Source: Sulfuritalea sp. (GTDB taxonomy: Bacteria > Pseudomonadota > Gammaproteobacteria > Burkholderiales > Rhodocyclaceae). From it: DNA of 64,000 bases. The notes below the pieces were generated by a model. The model was not told the origin of the DNA. It did no database searches and was given only the letters and a program-made list of their open reading frames with translations. Both the position numbers and the translations under genes were made by a program. The DNA is taken from assembly GCA_016716965.1 (NCBI GenBank), contig JADJUP010000029.1, positions 1 to 64,000 on the forward strand. Direction: 5' to 3'. Shown piece by piece: positions 1 to 9,741 of the stretch (position 1 is the first letter of the stretch; each line of letters opens with the position of its first letter).

Positions 1-215
1 AGTCCATCATCGACTTTTTCGCCGAGAACGCCCCTGGAGCACGAGCGCACCGGCGAAATGATCGAGCGCATCGGCCTGGTGAATTTCCTCGAAGGCATCG
101 GCCTCGACGTCGATCCGCACATGATCAACACGCCGCGCACCAAGCCTATGTCCGTACCGACGGCTGGGACGAGAAGTGGCGAAGATCCGAAGCCAAGAAA
201 AAGGCCGCTGCCTAA
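1..215 (+). CDS. dsrA: DsrA, C-terminal end (reverse-type sulfite reductase alpha subunit)
   Basis: Last ~70 codons of the siroheme/Fe-S sulfite reductase alpha subunit, which in sulfur oxidisers converts DsrC-bound sulfane sulfur to sulfite in the cytoplasm. The readable peptide contains IIDFFAEN, HERTGEMIERIGLVNFLE and YVRTDGWDEKW, all familiar from DsrA C termini, and ends at TAA 213-215. Two indels break the frame as read: one extra C in the run near position 32 and one missing C near position 147. Both sides of each lesion encode conserved sequence, so these look like sequencing errors rather than decay. The gene begins upstream of the window. Confidence 0.85.
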   Translation, partial: SIIDFFAENAPGARAHRRNDRAHRPGEFPRRHRPRRRSAHDQHAAHQAYVRTDGWDEKWRRSEAKKKAAA

Positions 216-303
216 GCACCGTCGCAGGCTCCCCCGGCAATACCGGCGGAGCCCGGACGCGTTCAAAACCCTACTAGTTATATCGACTTTTCCGGAGACA
301 ACT

Positions 304-1380
304 ATGGCTGAAGCTCAAGCTCTGCGCAAGGCGGTCGAGTGCGGCGTACCCGACAACGACAAATACATGCACCCGACGCTGCTGAAGAACCGCGGCAACT
401 GGAAATACCACGATCGCCCCGTCCCGGCGTCCTGCACCATGTTGCCCATTCCGGCGACCAGGTCTGGTCGGTGCGTGCCGGCACCCAGCGCCAGATGGAC
501 ACCCACACCATCCGCAAGCTGTGCGACATCGCCGAGCAGTTCGGCGAAGGCCACGTGCGCTTCACCATCCGCTCCAACATCGAATACATCGTTGCCGACC
601 AGAAGAAGGTCGATCCGCTGATCGCCAAACTGGAAGGCGAAGGCTTCCGTCGGCGGTACCGGAAACTCGGTGTCGATGGTCGCCCACACCCAGGGCTGGC
701 TGCACTGCGACATCCCCGGCACCGACGCTTCCGGCGTGGTCAAGTCGATGATGGACGCGCTCTACGAAGACTTCAAGGCCGAAGAGATGCCCAACCGCGT
801 GCACCTCTCCACCTCCTGCTGCGAAATCAACTGCGGCGGCCAGGCCGACCTCGCCGTGATCGTGCAGCACACCAAGCCGCCCACCATCAACCACGACCTC
901 GTCGCCAACGTCTGCGAGCGCCCCACCGTGGTCGCCCGCTGCCCGGTCGCCGCGATCCGTCCGGCGCTGGTCAATGGCAAGCCCTCGCTGGAAGTCGACG
1001 AGAAGAAGTGCATCTGCTGCGGCGCCTGCTACCCCCCCTGCCCGCCCATGCAGATCAACGATCCCGAGCATTCCAAGCTGGCGATCTGGGTCGGCGGCAA
1101 GAATTCCAATGCGCGCGGCAAGCCCACCTTCGTGAAGCTGGTCGCTTCCGGACTGCCCAACAATGCACCGCGCTGGCCCGAGGTCAATGCCGTCGTCAAG
1201 AACATCCTGATGACCTACAAGGCCGACGCCCGCCCCTGGGAGCGCCTCGCCGACTGGATCGACCGCATCGGCTGGCCGCGCTTCTTCGAAAAGACCGGCC
1301 TGCCCTTCACCAAGTACCTGATCGACGACTGGCGCGGCTCGCGGGCCACCCTCAACTCGTCGAACCACGTCCGTTTCTGA
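304..1380 (+). CDS. dsrB: DsrB, sulfite reductase beta subunit (frameshifted as read)
   Basis: Beta subunit of the DsrAB reductase. Start ATG 304 follows a GGAGA ribosome site. The protein keeps the DsrB hallmarks: RPGVLHHVAHSGDQVW, THTIRKLCDIAEQF, the siroheme/Fe-S region with SCCEINCGGQ, and a ferredoxin-like stretch CICCGACYPPCPPM. Ends at TGA 1378-1380, about 357 codons, which is normal for the family. Reading needs two frame corrections: one C missing near 417 (CCCC run) and two bases missing near 651 (TTCC before GTCGGC). Conserved residues continue directly across each break. Followed after 22 bp by dsrE. Confidence 0.93.
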
Positions 1381-1402
1381 CGCTTTCCGGGAAAGTACGC
1401 CG

Positions 1403-1762
1403 ATGAAATTCGCTGTATCCATCAATGAAGGGCCCTACCAGCACCAGGCCAGCGATTCCGCTTACCTGTTCTGCAAGGCCGCCCTGGAGAAGGGCCACGA
1501 GATCCGTCGCGTGTTCTTCTACAACGACGGGGTGAACAACGCCTCGTCGCTGACCGAGCCGCCGCAGGACGACCGCAACATCGTCGCCCGCTGGTCCAAG
1601 CTCGCCGAGGAACACAAGCTCGACCTCGTGGTCTGTGTCGCCGCCGCCCTGCGCCGCGGCATCCGCGACGAAAACCTGGCTGCCGGCTTCCGCATCTCCG
1701 GCCTTGGCCAACTCGTCGAAGCCGGCATCGAGGCGGATCGCCTCGTGACCTTTGGAGACTGA
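1403..1762 (+). CDS. dsrE: DsrE sulfurtransferase subunit
   Basis: 119-residue subunit of the DsrEFH heterohexamer, which delivers sulfane sulfur to DsrC. Cys78 lies in VVCVAAALRRG, the same position and context as the active-site cysteine of Allochromatium DsrE. The reading frame is intact, unlike its neighbours. Stop and the dsrF start are separated by one base, so translation is probably coupled. The presence of dsrEFH is a recognised marker for the oxidative rather than the reductive Dsr pathway. Confidence 0.93.
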   Translation: MKFAVSINEGPYQHQASDSAYLFCKAALEKGHEIRRVFFYNDGVNNASSLTEPPQDDRNIVARWSKLAEEHKLDLVVCVAAALRRGIRDENLAAGFRISGLGQLVEAGIEADRLVTFGD

Positions 1763-1763
1763 C

Positions 1764-2134
1764 ATGAGCGAAGGAGCCATCAAGAAGTTCATGTTCGTCA
1801 ATCGCAAGGCCCCCTACGGCACCATCTACGCACTCGAGTCGCTGGAAGTGGTGCTGATCACGGCGGCCTTCGACCAGGACGTCAGCCTCGTCTTCATGGA
1901 TGACGGCGTGTTCCAGTTGAAGAAGGGCCAGCAGACCAAGGGCATCGAGAACAAGAACTTCTCGCCGACCTACCGCGCGCTGGACGGCTACGACATCGAA
2001 AAGCTCTCGTCGAAGCCGCAGCCCTGGCAGCCCGCGGCCTCACCGCAGACGACCTGCTGGTCGACGTCACCGTCATGTCGCGCGCCGAACTGGGTGCGCT
2101 GATGGACGAGATGGACGTCGTCCTCAGCTTCTAA
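1764..2134 (+). CDS. dsrF: DsrF sulfurtransferase subunit (frameshifted as read)
   Basis: Second subunit of DsrEFH. The N-terminal part (KKFMFVNRKAPYGTIYALE, LVFMDDGVFQL) and the C-terminal part (AARGLTADDLLVDVTVM, LMDEMDVVLSF) are both DsrF-like but lie in different frames. One base is missing near 2008 in AAGCTCTCGTC; restoring it joins them into ~123 residues ending at TAA 2132-2134. DsrF lacks the active-site cysteine found in DsrE and is structural in the hexamer, according to work on the Allochromatium proteins. The dsrH ATG follows after 16 bp behind an AAGGAAA site. Confidence 0.88.
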
Positions 2135-2150
2135 GGGAAAGGAAATTCAT

Positions 2151-2446
2151 ATGCTGCACATCGTCAACAAGTCGTCGCTCGAACGCAACACGCTGGATTC
2201 CTGCCTGCGCGTGGCAAATGGCGGCGCCATCCTGCTGATCGAGGACGCGGTCCCGCCGCGACCCGCGGCAACGAGGCCGAAGGCAAGCTGCGCGACGCCC
2301 TGGCCCGCTTCAAGATCTATGTTCTGGGGCCCGACCTCGACGCCCGCGGCATGGGCGACCGTGTCATGGAAGGCGTATCCACCGTCGATTACGGCGGCTT
2401 CGTCGACCTCGTTGCGGAACACAAGAACTGCCAGTCCTGGCTGTAA
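2151..2446 (+). CDS. dsrH: DsrH sulfurtransferase subunit (frameshifted as read)
   Basis: Third DsrEFH subunit, TusB-like, about 98 residues. The start region MLHIVNKSSLERNTLDSCLR contains the conserved cysteine (Cys18). After the break the protein continues LRDALARFKIYVLGPDLDARG and ends HKNCQSWL at TAA 2444-2446. One base is missing near 2254 in the GGTCCCGCC stretch. Position between dsrF and dsrC matches the canonical dsrEFHC order. Confidence 0.88.
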
Positions 2447-2488
2447 TCGCAAACATCCAACACCCCGTACATCACCAAGGAGAAACAC

Positions 2489-2825
2489 ATGGCTACCATC
2501 GAAGTCAGCGGCAAATCCTACGAAACCGACGAAGAAGGCTATCTGGTCAACCTCGCCGAATGGAACGAGGAAGTCGGCAGCTACCTCGCCACTACCGAAA
2601 ACGTCGAGATGACCGACCAGCATTGGGAAGTCATCAACTTCCTGCGCGACTACTACAACGAATTCCAGATCGCCCCGGCCGTGCGCGTCCTGACCAAGGC
2701 CATCGGCAAGAAGCTCGGCCCGGAAAAGGGCACCAGCCAGTACCTGTACGACCTGTTCCCCCTACGGCCCCGCCAAGCAGGCTTGCAAGATCGCCGGCCT
2801 GCCGAAGCCCACCGGCTGCGTATAG
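2489..2825 (+). CDS. dsrC: DsrC sulfur carrier protein (frameshifted as read)
   Basis: Small sulfur-carrier substrate of DsrAB and of the DsrMKJOP complex. Strong AAGGAG site before ATG 2489. The body (MATIEVSGKSYETDEEGYL, DQHWEVINFLRDYYNEFQ) is typical DsrC/TusE. One extra C near 2761 shifts the frame; corrected, the C terminus carries both redox-active cysteines, Cys99 and Cys110, eleven residues apart, in KQACKIAGLPKPTGCV. That two-cysteine arm identifies true DsrC rather than TusE. 111 residues, stop TAG 2823-2825. A strong hairpin with a T tract follows. Confidence 0.93.
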
Positions 2826-2858
2826 GAAACCGCGAACGCATCACGATCGATTGGGGTA

Positions 2859-2901
2859 GGCGCCGGATTCGAGTCCTCCTTGAGACTCCGGCGCCGATTT
2901 T
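2859..2901 (+). terminator. Hairpin terminator or attenuator after dsrC
   Basis: GGCGCCGG at 2859-2866 pairs with CCGGCGCC at 2888-2895, with an inner AGTC/GACT pair, and is followed by GATTTT. It sits between dsrC and dsrM in an otherwise tightly packed operon. It probably limits read-through and lets dsrC be expressed in excess over the membrane-complex genes. On the opposite strand the right arm reads AAAATCGGCGCCGGAGTC, close to the dispersed repeat of this window. Confidence 0.7.
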
Positions 2902-2946
2902 CCCCGGTCACCGTCCTGTCCGCAAAATTTTCACATCCACTGACCG

Positions 2947-3673
2947 ATGAATCTTCTCTTCGCAATCCCTGTTCTATGCCGCGACGGTGATCCTCGTCGG
3001 CGGCATCGCGTACAGGATCTACGAGTACCTGGGCACGCCGGCGCCGCTGAAGATCCCCACCACGCCGGCCCCTACAACCACCGGCGGCGTCGCCTTCCGC
3101 ATGTTCCGCGAGGTGGTGTTCTTCGAAAGCCTGTTCAAGTCCAACCTCTGGATCTGGGCGCTGGGCTGGCTGTTCCATGTCGGTCTCGCGCTGGTGCTGC
3201 TGCGCCACCTGCGCTACTTCACCGAACCGGTGAATTCCATCATCGCCTTCATCCAGCCCTTCGGCATGTACGCGGGTTTCGCCATGGCTGCCGGCCTCGC
3301 CGGGCTCTGGGCGCGGCGCTTCCTGGTCGAGCGCATCCGCTACATCTCGACTCCGTCCGACCACCTCATGCTGGCCCTGCTGCTCGGCATCGCCGTCACC
3401 GGCCTGCTGATGAAATTCGTCATGCATACCGACATCGTCGCCGTGAAGACCTTCTTCCTCGGCCTCATGGTGTTCGAAATCAATCCGCTGCCGGCGCATC
3501 CCGGCCTCTACCTGCATCTGGGCATGGTGGTGTTGCTGATGATCGTGTTCCCGGTCAGCAAGCTGTTGCATGCCCCCGGCGTGTTCTTCTCGCCGACCCG
3601 CAACCAGGTCGACAACCCGCGCGAAACACGCCACGTCGCCCCCTGGGCCGCACAACTGGATTCGAAAAACTGA
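2947..3673 (+). CDS. dsrM: DsrM, haem b membrane subunit of DsrMKJOP
   Basis: NarI-like membrane cytochrome b subunit that exchanges electrons between quinones and DsrK. Several hydrophobic segments are visible (ILVGGIAYRIYEYLG, ALGWLFHVGLALVLL, LMLALLLGIAVTGLL, HLGMVVLLMIVFPVSKLL), with histidines suited to haem ligation. The start is uncertain: ATG 2947 gives a plausible first few residues but is one base out of frame with SLFYAATVILVGG, so one extra base near 2953 is likely. The first in-frame ATG without correction is 2987, which would remove part of the first helix. Stop TGA 3671-3673; dsrK starts two bases later. Confidence 0.88.
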
Positions 3674-3674
3674 C

Positions 3675-5210
<1,536 letters not shown>

Positions 5211-5237
5211 CGAACAAGACTTATACGGAGACCCCTT

Positions 5238-7208
5238 ATGTCCGCCACGCCTGACACCACGACTGAAAAACTGAATTTCCGCCGCTACAAGGAAGGCGAT
5301 ACAACGTTCAAGCGCTGGCAGGAACAGATATTCCAGGCCAGCTTCAGCCACAAGTGCCCGACCTACGTCCAGTCGACGCCGCCCTGCCAGGGCTCCTGCC
5401 CGTCGGGCGAGGACATCCGCGGCTACCTGAACATCGTGCGCGGCATCGAGAAGCCCCCCGTCGGCGCCGATGGCAAGCCCAGCATGAGCTGGCAGGAATA
5501 CGCCTGGCGCCGCCTGACCGAAGCCAACCCGCTGCCGGCCGTGATGGGCCGCGTCTGCCCGGCGCCCTGCGAGACCGGCTGCAACCGCAACCAGGTCGAG
5601 GACCATGTCGGCATCAACTCTGTCGAGCACTACCTCGGCGACTGGGCGATCAAGAACAATCTCAAGTTCAAGGCTCCGGAACAGAAGACCGGCAAGAAGG
5701 TCGCCATCATCGGCGGCGGCCCGGCCGGCCTCTCCGCGGCCTACCACCTGACGCTCAAGGGCCACAGCTGCACCATCTTCGACGAGCACGAGTTCCTCGG
5801 CGGCATGATGCGTTACGGCATCCCGGGCTACCGCACGCCGCGCGACACGCTCGACGCCGAAATCCAGCGCATCCTCGACCTCGGCGTCGAAGTGCACCTG
5901 AAGACCCGCATCGGCACCGATGTCACCCTGGAACAACTGCGCGCCAGCTACGACGCGATCTTCCTCGGCCTCGGCGCCCAGGCCGGCCGCGCCCTGCCCA
6001 TCCCGGGCGACGCCGCCGACAATACCGCACCGAACATCGTGACGGCCACCTCCTTCCTGCGCGCCTTCAACGACGGCCGCCTCAAGACCGTCGGCCAACG
6101 AGTGGTGGTTGTCGGCGGCGGCGACACCTCGATGGACGTCGCCACCGTCGCGCGCCGCCTCGGCCATATCGACAAGGTCAATCCGACCGACTTCGAAGGC
6201 GCCATCGCCGGCCACATGGCCCAGGACGTGGCCGACATCTCCCTGCGCCAGGGAGCAGACGTGACCCTGACCTCGGTCTACATGACCGCCAGCAAGCCCG
6301 AAATCGAGCATGCCCAGGCCGAAGGCATCGCCATCATGGGCGGCTGGATGCCGATCGGCGTGGTCAAGGGCCCGGACGGCCGCGCTACGGCCCTGCGCGT
6401 CATGCAGTGCGAAGCCAAGATGGTCTCCGGGCGCCTCGACATCAAGAAGATCGAAGGCACCGAAAAGGAACTGCCGGCCGACCTGATCGTATCCGCCATC
6501 GGCCAGGCCGTCGATTTCACCGGCATCGAGGAATTCAACTCGGGCAAGGGCATGATCGCGGCCGACAAGAACTACCAGGTCACCGGCAAGCAAGGCGTAT
6601 TCGCCGGCGGCGACGTGATCCGTCCGCACCTGCTGACCACCGCCGTCGGCCATGGCGCCATTGCCGCCGATGGCATCGACCGCTTCCTTGCCGGCCAGGA
6701 AATGGTGCGCCGGCCCAAGATCGACGTGCATTCCTTCGACCTGATGCGCAAGTATGTCGAAAAGGGCATCCAGTTCGGCGAAGTCAAGGGCGCCGCCCAT
6801 GGCACCGACAAGAGCAAGGAAGTGGTGCACAACTACGAAAACCGCTCCGAACGTTACGTCATACCGCATGACCAGCTGTTCCTCGGTCACTTCCAGTACA
6901 CAGCCCGCAACAAGCGCCACATCACGCACCTGAACAAGGACTCCGCGCTGGGCAACTTCGACGAGCGGCTCGACGCGCTGTCCGAGGCCGCGGTGATCGC
7001 CGAGGCCAAGCGCTGCATGAGCTGCGGCCAGTGCTTCGAGTGCGACAACTGCGTCGTGTATTGCCCGCAGACCGCCGTGTACAAGGTAAAGAAGACGGAG
7101 AGCCTGACCGGCCGCTACGTCGCCACCGACTACGACAAGTGCATCGGTTGCCACATCTGCGCCGACGTGTGTCCGACGGGCTACATCCAGATGGGCCTCG
7201 GCGAGTAA
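5238..7208 (+). CDS. dsrL: DsrL, NAD(P)-linked iron-sulfur flavoprotein
   Basis: 656-residue GltD-like flavoprotein that couples DsrAB to NAD(P) and is needed for sulfur oxidation in Allochromatium. Order of parts: N-terminal Fe-S module with CQGSCPSG and CPAPCETGC (about residues 50-120); FAD Rossmann motif GGGPAGLSAAYHL (~155); NAD(P) motif VVGGGDTSMDVA (~290); C-terminal two-cluster ferredoxin module with CMSCGQCFECDNC and CIGCHICADVC (~590-650). The frame is intact throughout. dsrL is largely restricted to sulfur oxidisers and some disproportionators, so it supports the oxidative direction. Its ATG follows a GGAG site; dsrJ begins six bases after the stop. Confidence 0.95.
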   Translation: MSATPDTTTEKLNFRRYKEGDTTFKRWQEQIFQASFSHKCPTYVQSTPPCQGSCPSGEDIRGYLNIVRGIEKPPVGADGKPSMSWQEYAWRRLTEANPLPAVMGRVCPAPCETGCNRNQVEDHVGINSVEHYLGDWAIKNNLKFKAPEQKTGKKVAIIGGGPAGLSAAYHLTLKGHSCTIFDEHEFLGGMMRYGIPGYRTPRDTLDAEIQRILDLGVEVHLKTRIGTDVTLEQLRASYDAIFLGLGAQAGRALPIPGDAADNTAPNIVTATSFLRAFNDGRLKTVGQRVVVVGGGDTSMDVATVARRLGHIDKVNPTDFEGAIAGHMAQDVADISLRQGADVTLTSVYMTASKPEIEHAQAEGIAIMGGWMPIGVVKGPDGRATALRVMQCEAKMVSGRLDIKKIEGTEKELPADLIVSAIGQAVDFTGIEEFNSGKGMIAADKNYQVTGKQGVFAGGDVIRPHLLTTAVGHGAIAADGIDRFLAGQEMVRRPKIDVHSFDLMRKYVEKGIQFGEVKGAAHGTDKSKEVVHNYENRSERYVIPHDQLFLGHFQYTARNKRHITHLNKDSALGNFDERLDALSEAAVIAEAKRCMSCGQCFECDNCVVYCPQTAVYKVKKTESLTGRYVATDYDKCIGCHICADVCPTGYIQMGLGE

Positions 7209-7214
7209 GCATCC

Positions 7215-7622
7215 ATGAAGCTGTTGCGCATCCTCGCCACCGCCCTCACGGCGCTCATCGCCGTGTCACCGGCGCCGACTCTTGCCGGCGAAGGCGGCCG
7301 CACCGCGAAACCCCTGGTCGAGATTGCCAACCCGGGGAAATGCGTGGCGCCCGCCGAGGAGATGCGCCGCAACCACATGGAGATGCTCAAGCACCAGCGC
7401 GACCGTACCCTGCGCCAGGGCATCCGTGGCGAGCCCGCCTCGCTCAATGCCTGCATCGAATGCCACGCCAGCAAGGCGACCGGCTCGGTGCTCGGCGCCG
7501 CCGAAGGTGGCAAGGGACGCAACTTCTGCGAGAGCTGCCACAGCTATGTCGCGGTCAAGCTCGACTGCTTCGAATGCCACCAGCCCAAGGCCAAATTCAA
7601 GGCCGCAGGATTGAAGCCATGA
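7215..7622 (+). CDS. dsrJ: DsrJ, periplasmic triheme cytochrome c
   Basis: 135 residues: N-terminal signal peptide (MKLLRILATALTALIAVSPA) and three CxxCH haem sites, CIECH 80-84, CESCH 105-109 and CFECH 118-122. Cys43 in GKCVAPAEEMRRNH corresponds to the cysteine proposed as an unusual axial ligand to one haem in Allochromatium DsrJ. It is the periplasmic electron-transfer subunit of DsrMKJOP. The end of the signal peptide is encoded by a copy of the dispersed repeat (7258-7283). The stop overlaps the dsrO start (ATGA). Confidence 0.95.
   Translation: MKLLRILATALTALIAVSPAPTLAGEGGRTAKPLVEIANPGKCVAPAEEMRRNHMEMLKHQRDRTLRQGIRGEPASLNACIECHASKATGSVLGAAEGGKGRNFCESCHSYVAVKLDCFECHQPKAKFKAAGLKP
7258..7283 (-). 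repeat. Dispersed repeat copy 2, inside dsrJ
   Basis: Minus strand reads AAGAGTCGGCGCCGGTGACA followed by CGGCGA, an almost perfect copy. In dsrJ it encodes V-S-P-A-P-T-L around the signal-peptide cleavage region. Confidence 0.85.
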
Positions 7623-8380
7623 GTACCCCCGACAACAACGCCCGCCGCAAATTCATCGCCGCCGCCGGCGCCGGTGTTGCCGGCCTCGGCTTCACCGCCA
7701 TCGCTCCGGGCCTGCACCTGATGGCCGTCGGCGAAGCCAATGCCGCGACCGAAGCGCGCAAGGCCGGCACTGCCGCTTCGCCCGCCGTGCGCTGGGGCCT
7801 GCTGATCGATGCCAACAAGTGCGCGCCCGGCTGCACCAAATGCATCGACGCCTGCCACACCGAGAACGGCGTCAGCGAAAAGCTGCCCGATCCGCGGCAG
7901 AACTCGCAGTGGATCCGCAAGATCGAACTGGTCGACCGCCGCAACGGCAGGAAGACCGAGCTGCCGATGATGTGCCAGCACTGCGCCAACCCGCCCTGCG
8001 TCGATGTCTGTCCCACCGGCGCCTCGATGAAGCGTGCCGACGGCATCGTGCTGGTCGACCGCCACACCTGCATCGGTTGCCGCTACTGCATGATGGCCTG
8101 CCCCTACAAGGCGCGCTCCCTGGTGCATGTGCCGCTCACCGAACAGAACCCGGAAGTGCCGCGCGGCCAGGGCTGCGTCGAATCCTGCACGCTCTGCGTG
8201 CATCGCGTGGACAAGGGCCAGACTCCGGCCTGCGTCGAATCCTGCCCCGAGGGCGCCATGGTCTTCGGCGACCTCAATGACCCGTCCAGCGCCATCGCCA
8301 AACGCATCGCCAGCGTGCCGACCACGCAAGTGCGAGGCGACCTGCGGCTGGACCTTGGCGTGCGCTACCAGGGAATCTAA
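7619..8380 (+). CDS. dsrO: DsrO, periplasmic ferredoxin of DsrMKJOP
   Basis: 253 residues with a Tat-type signal (ARRKFIAAAG, residues 8-17) and a HybA/NrfC-like set of Cys motifs: CAPGCTKCIDAC, CQHCANPPCVDVC, CIGCRYCMMAC and CTLCVHRV...CVESC, enough for four 4Fe-4S clusters. Probably relays electrons between DsrJ and DsrP on the periplasmic face. Start ATG 7619 overlaps the dsrJ stop. The usual tight junction to dsrP is lost: a ~150 bp spacer with hairpins follows. Confidence 0.95.
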   Translation: MSTPDNNARRKFIAAAGAGVAGLGFTAIAPGLHLMAVGEANAATEARKAGTAASPAVRWGLLIDANKCAPGCTKCIDACHTENGVSEKLPDPRQNSQWIRKIELVDRRNGRKTELPMMCQHCANPPCVDVCPTGASMKRADGIVLVDRHTCIGCRYCMMACPYKARSLVHVPLTEQNPEVPRGQGCVESCTLCVHRVDKGQTPACVESCPEGAMVFGDLNDPSSAIAKRIASVPTTQVRGDLRLDLGVRYQGI

Positions 8381-8450
8381 CGCTCATGCCAGCGCGGACC
8401 GCCCTCCAGTGATGAAACACGCGAAAGGCGAATTGATCGCCCGCCCCCAT

Positions 8451-8502
8451 CCCCCCTCGCGGGGGGCTACTGGTCAGTTCGCTTCGCTCAAACGTTACCA
8501 GT
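8451..8502. repeat. Two hairpins in the dsrO-dsrP spacer
   Basis: CCCCCC at 8451-8456 can pair with GGGGGG at 8461-8466 over a TCGC loop, and ACTGGT at 8469-8474 pairs with ACCAGT at 8497-8502. They fill most of an unusual 151-bp gap in an operon where neighbouring genes touch. The frame upstream of dsrP stays open across them back to an ATG at 8412. Confidence 0.55.
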
Positions 8503-8531
8503 CGCTCCGACCGAGTTATTTCACCTTAACT

Positions 8532-9722
8532 ATGGCCACACTCAACCCCCGCCACGAAGAAGGCTTCTTCTACCTGCTGGCCGCCATCGGCGGCCTGGTG
8601 TCGGCCGTCGGCATCGGCGCCGCGCTCTACATGGAGCACTCCGGCCACGTCGTGACCGGCATGAACAACCAGATCGTCTGGGGCCTGCCGCACGTGTTCG
8701 CCATCTTCCTGATCGTCGCCGCCTCGGGCGTGCTCAACGTCGCCTCGATGGGCTCGGTGTTCGGCCGCACGATGTACAAGCCGCGCGCGCCGCTGTCCGG
8801 CCTGCTGGCGCTGGCCATGATCAGCGGCGGCCTGGCGGTGATCATGCTCGACCTCGGCCGCGCCGACCGCATCATCGTCGCCGCGACGCATTTCAACCCG
8901 ACCTCGGTGTTCGGCTGGAACGTGATCCTCTACCCGGTGTTCTACGGCGTCGTCGCCGTCTATCTGTGGACCATGATGGAGCGCCGCATGTATCCGTGGA
9001 TGAAGGTAGCCGGCTTCGCCACCTTCATCTGGCGCATCGTGCTGACCACCGGCACCGGTTCCATCTTCGCCTTCCTCGTTGCGCGCCAGGCCTACGGCAC
9101 CGCGCTGCTGGCGCCGATGTTCATCATCATGTCCTTCTGCTGGGGGCTCGCAGTATTCCTCGTCGTGCAATCGACCATGTACGCCTGGAACGGCCTGACC
9201 CTGCCGCCGCTGGTCCTGCAGCGCATGAAGAACCTGCTGGCGACCTTCATCGCCGCCGTGCTCTACTTCACCATCGTGCTGCACCTGGCCAATGCCTACT
9301 ACGCGAAGAACATCGCCTTCGAATATTTCATCCTGTTCGACAGCGAGTTCGCCAGCATGTTCTGGATCGGCCAGATACTCGTCGGCACGCTGTTGCCGCT
9401 GGCGCTGCTGTTCTATCCGCCGACCGCGGCCCGTGCGCTCTGGGTGAATATCGCCGCCCTGCTGGTGGTGGTCGGCGCCTACTTCCACCTCTATGTCTTC
9501 ATCATCGGCGGCCAGGCCTTCCCGCTCGACATCTTCCCGGGCTACGACGTCAAGAGCAGCTTCATGGACGGCGCGGTGGACCACTACAGCGCCAGCCTGC
9601 CGGAACTGCTGCTGTCCCTCGGCGGCCTCGGCATCGCCTTCACCATGACCACCATCGGCGTGCGCATCCTGCGCTTCCTGCCGCAGGACGACTTCGCCCA
9701 ACTGGAAGCGGCCGGCGACTGA
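8532..9722 (+). CDS. dsrP: DsrP, NrfD-like membrane subunit
   Basis: 396-residue polytopic membrane protein of the NrfD/PsrC family with about ten hydrophobic segments; proposed to react with quinones in DsrMKJOP. I chose ATG 8532 (MATLNPRHEEGFFYLLAAIGG) because this is where family-like sequence begins. An in-frame ATG at 8412 would add ~40 residues encoded by the hairpin spacer and looks unlikely. dsrN starts 20 bp downstream. Confidence 0.93.
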   Translation: MATLNPRHEEGFFYLLAAIGGLVSAVGIGAALYMEHSGHVVTGMNNQIVWGLPHVFAIFLIVAASGVLNVASMGSVFGRTMYKPRAPLSGLLALAMISGGLAVIMLDLGRADRIIVAATHFNPTSVFGWNVILYPVFYGVVAVYLWTMMERRMYPWMKVAGFATFIWRIVLTTGTGSIFAFLVARQAYGTALLAPMFIIMSFCWGLAVFLVVQSTMYAWNGLTLPPLVLQRMKNLLATFIAAVLYFTIVLHLANAYYAKNIAFEYFILFDSEFASMFWIGQILVGTLLPLALLFYPPTAARALWVNIAALLVVVGAYFHLYVFIIGGQAFPLDIFPGYDVKSSFMDGAVDHYSASLPELLLSLGGLGIAFTMTTIGVRILRFLPQDDFAQLEAAGD

Positions 9723-9741
9723 TCCGGAACGGGCCGGCGCG

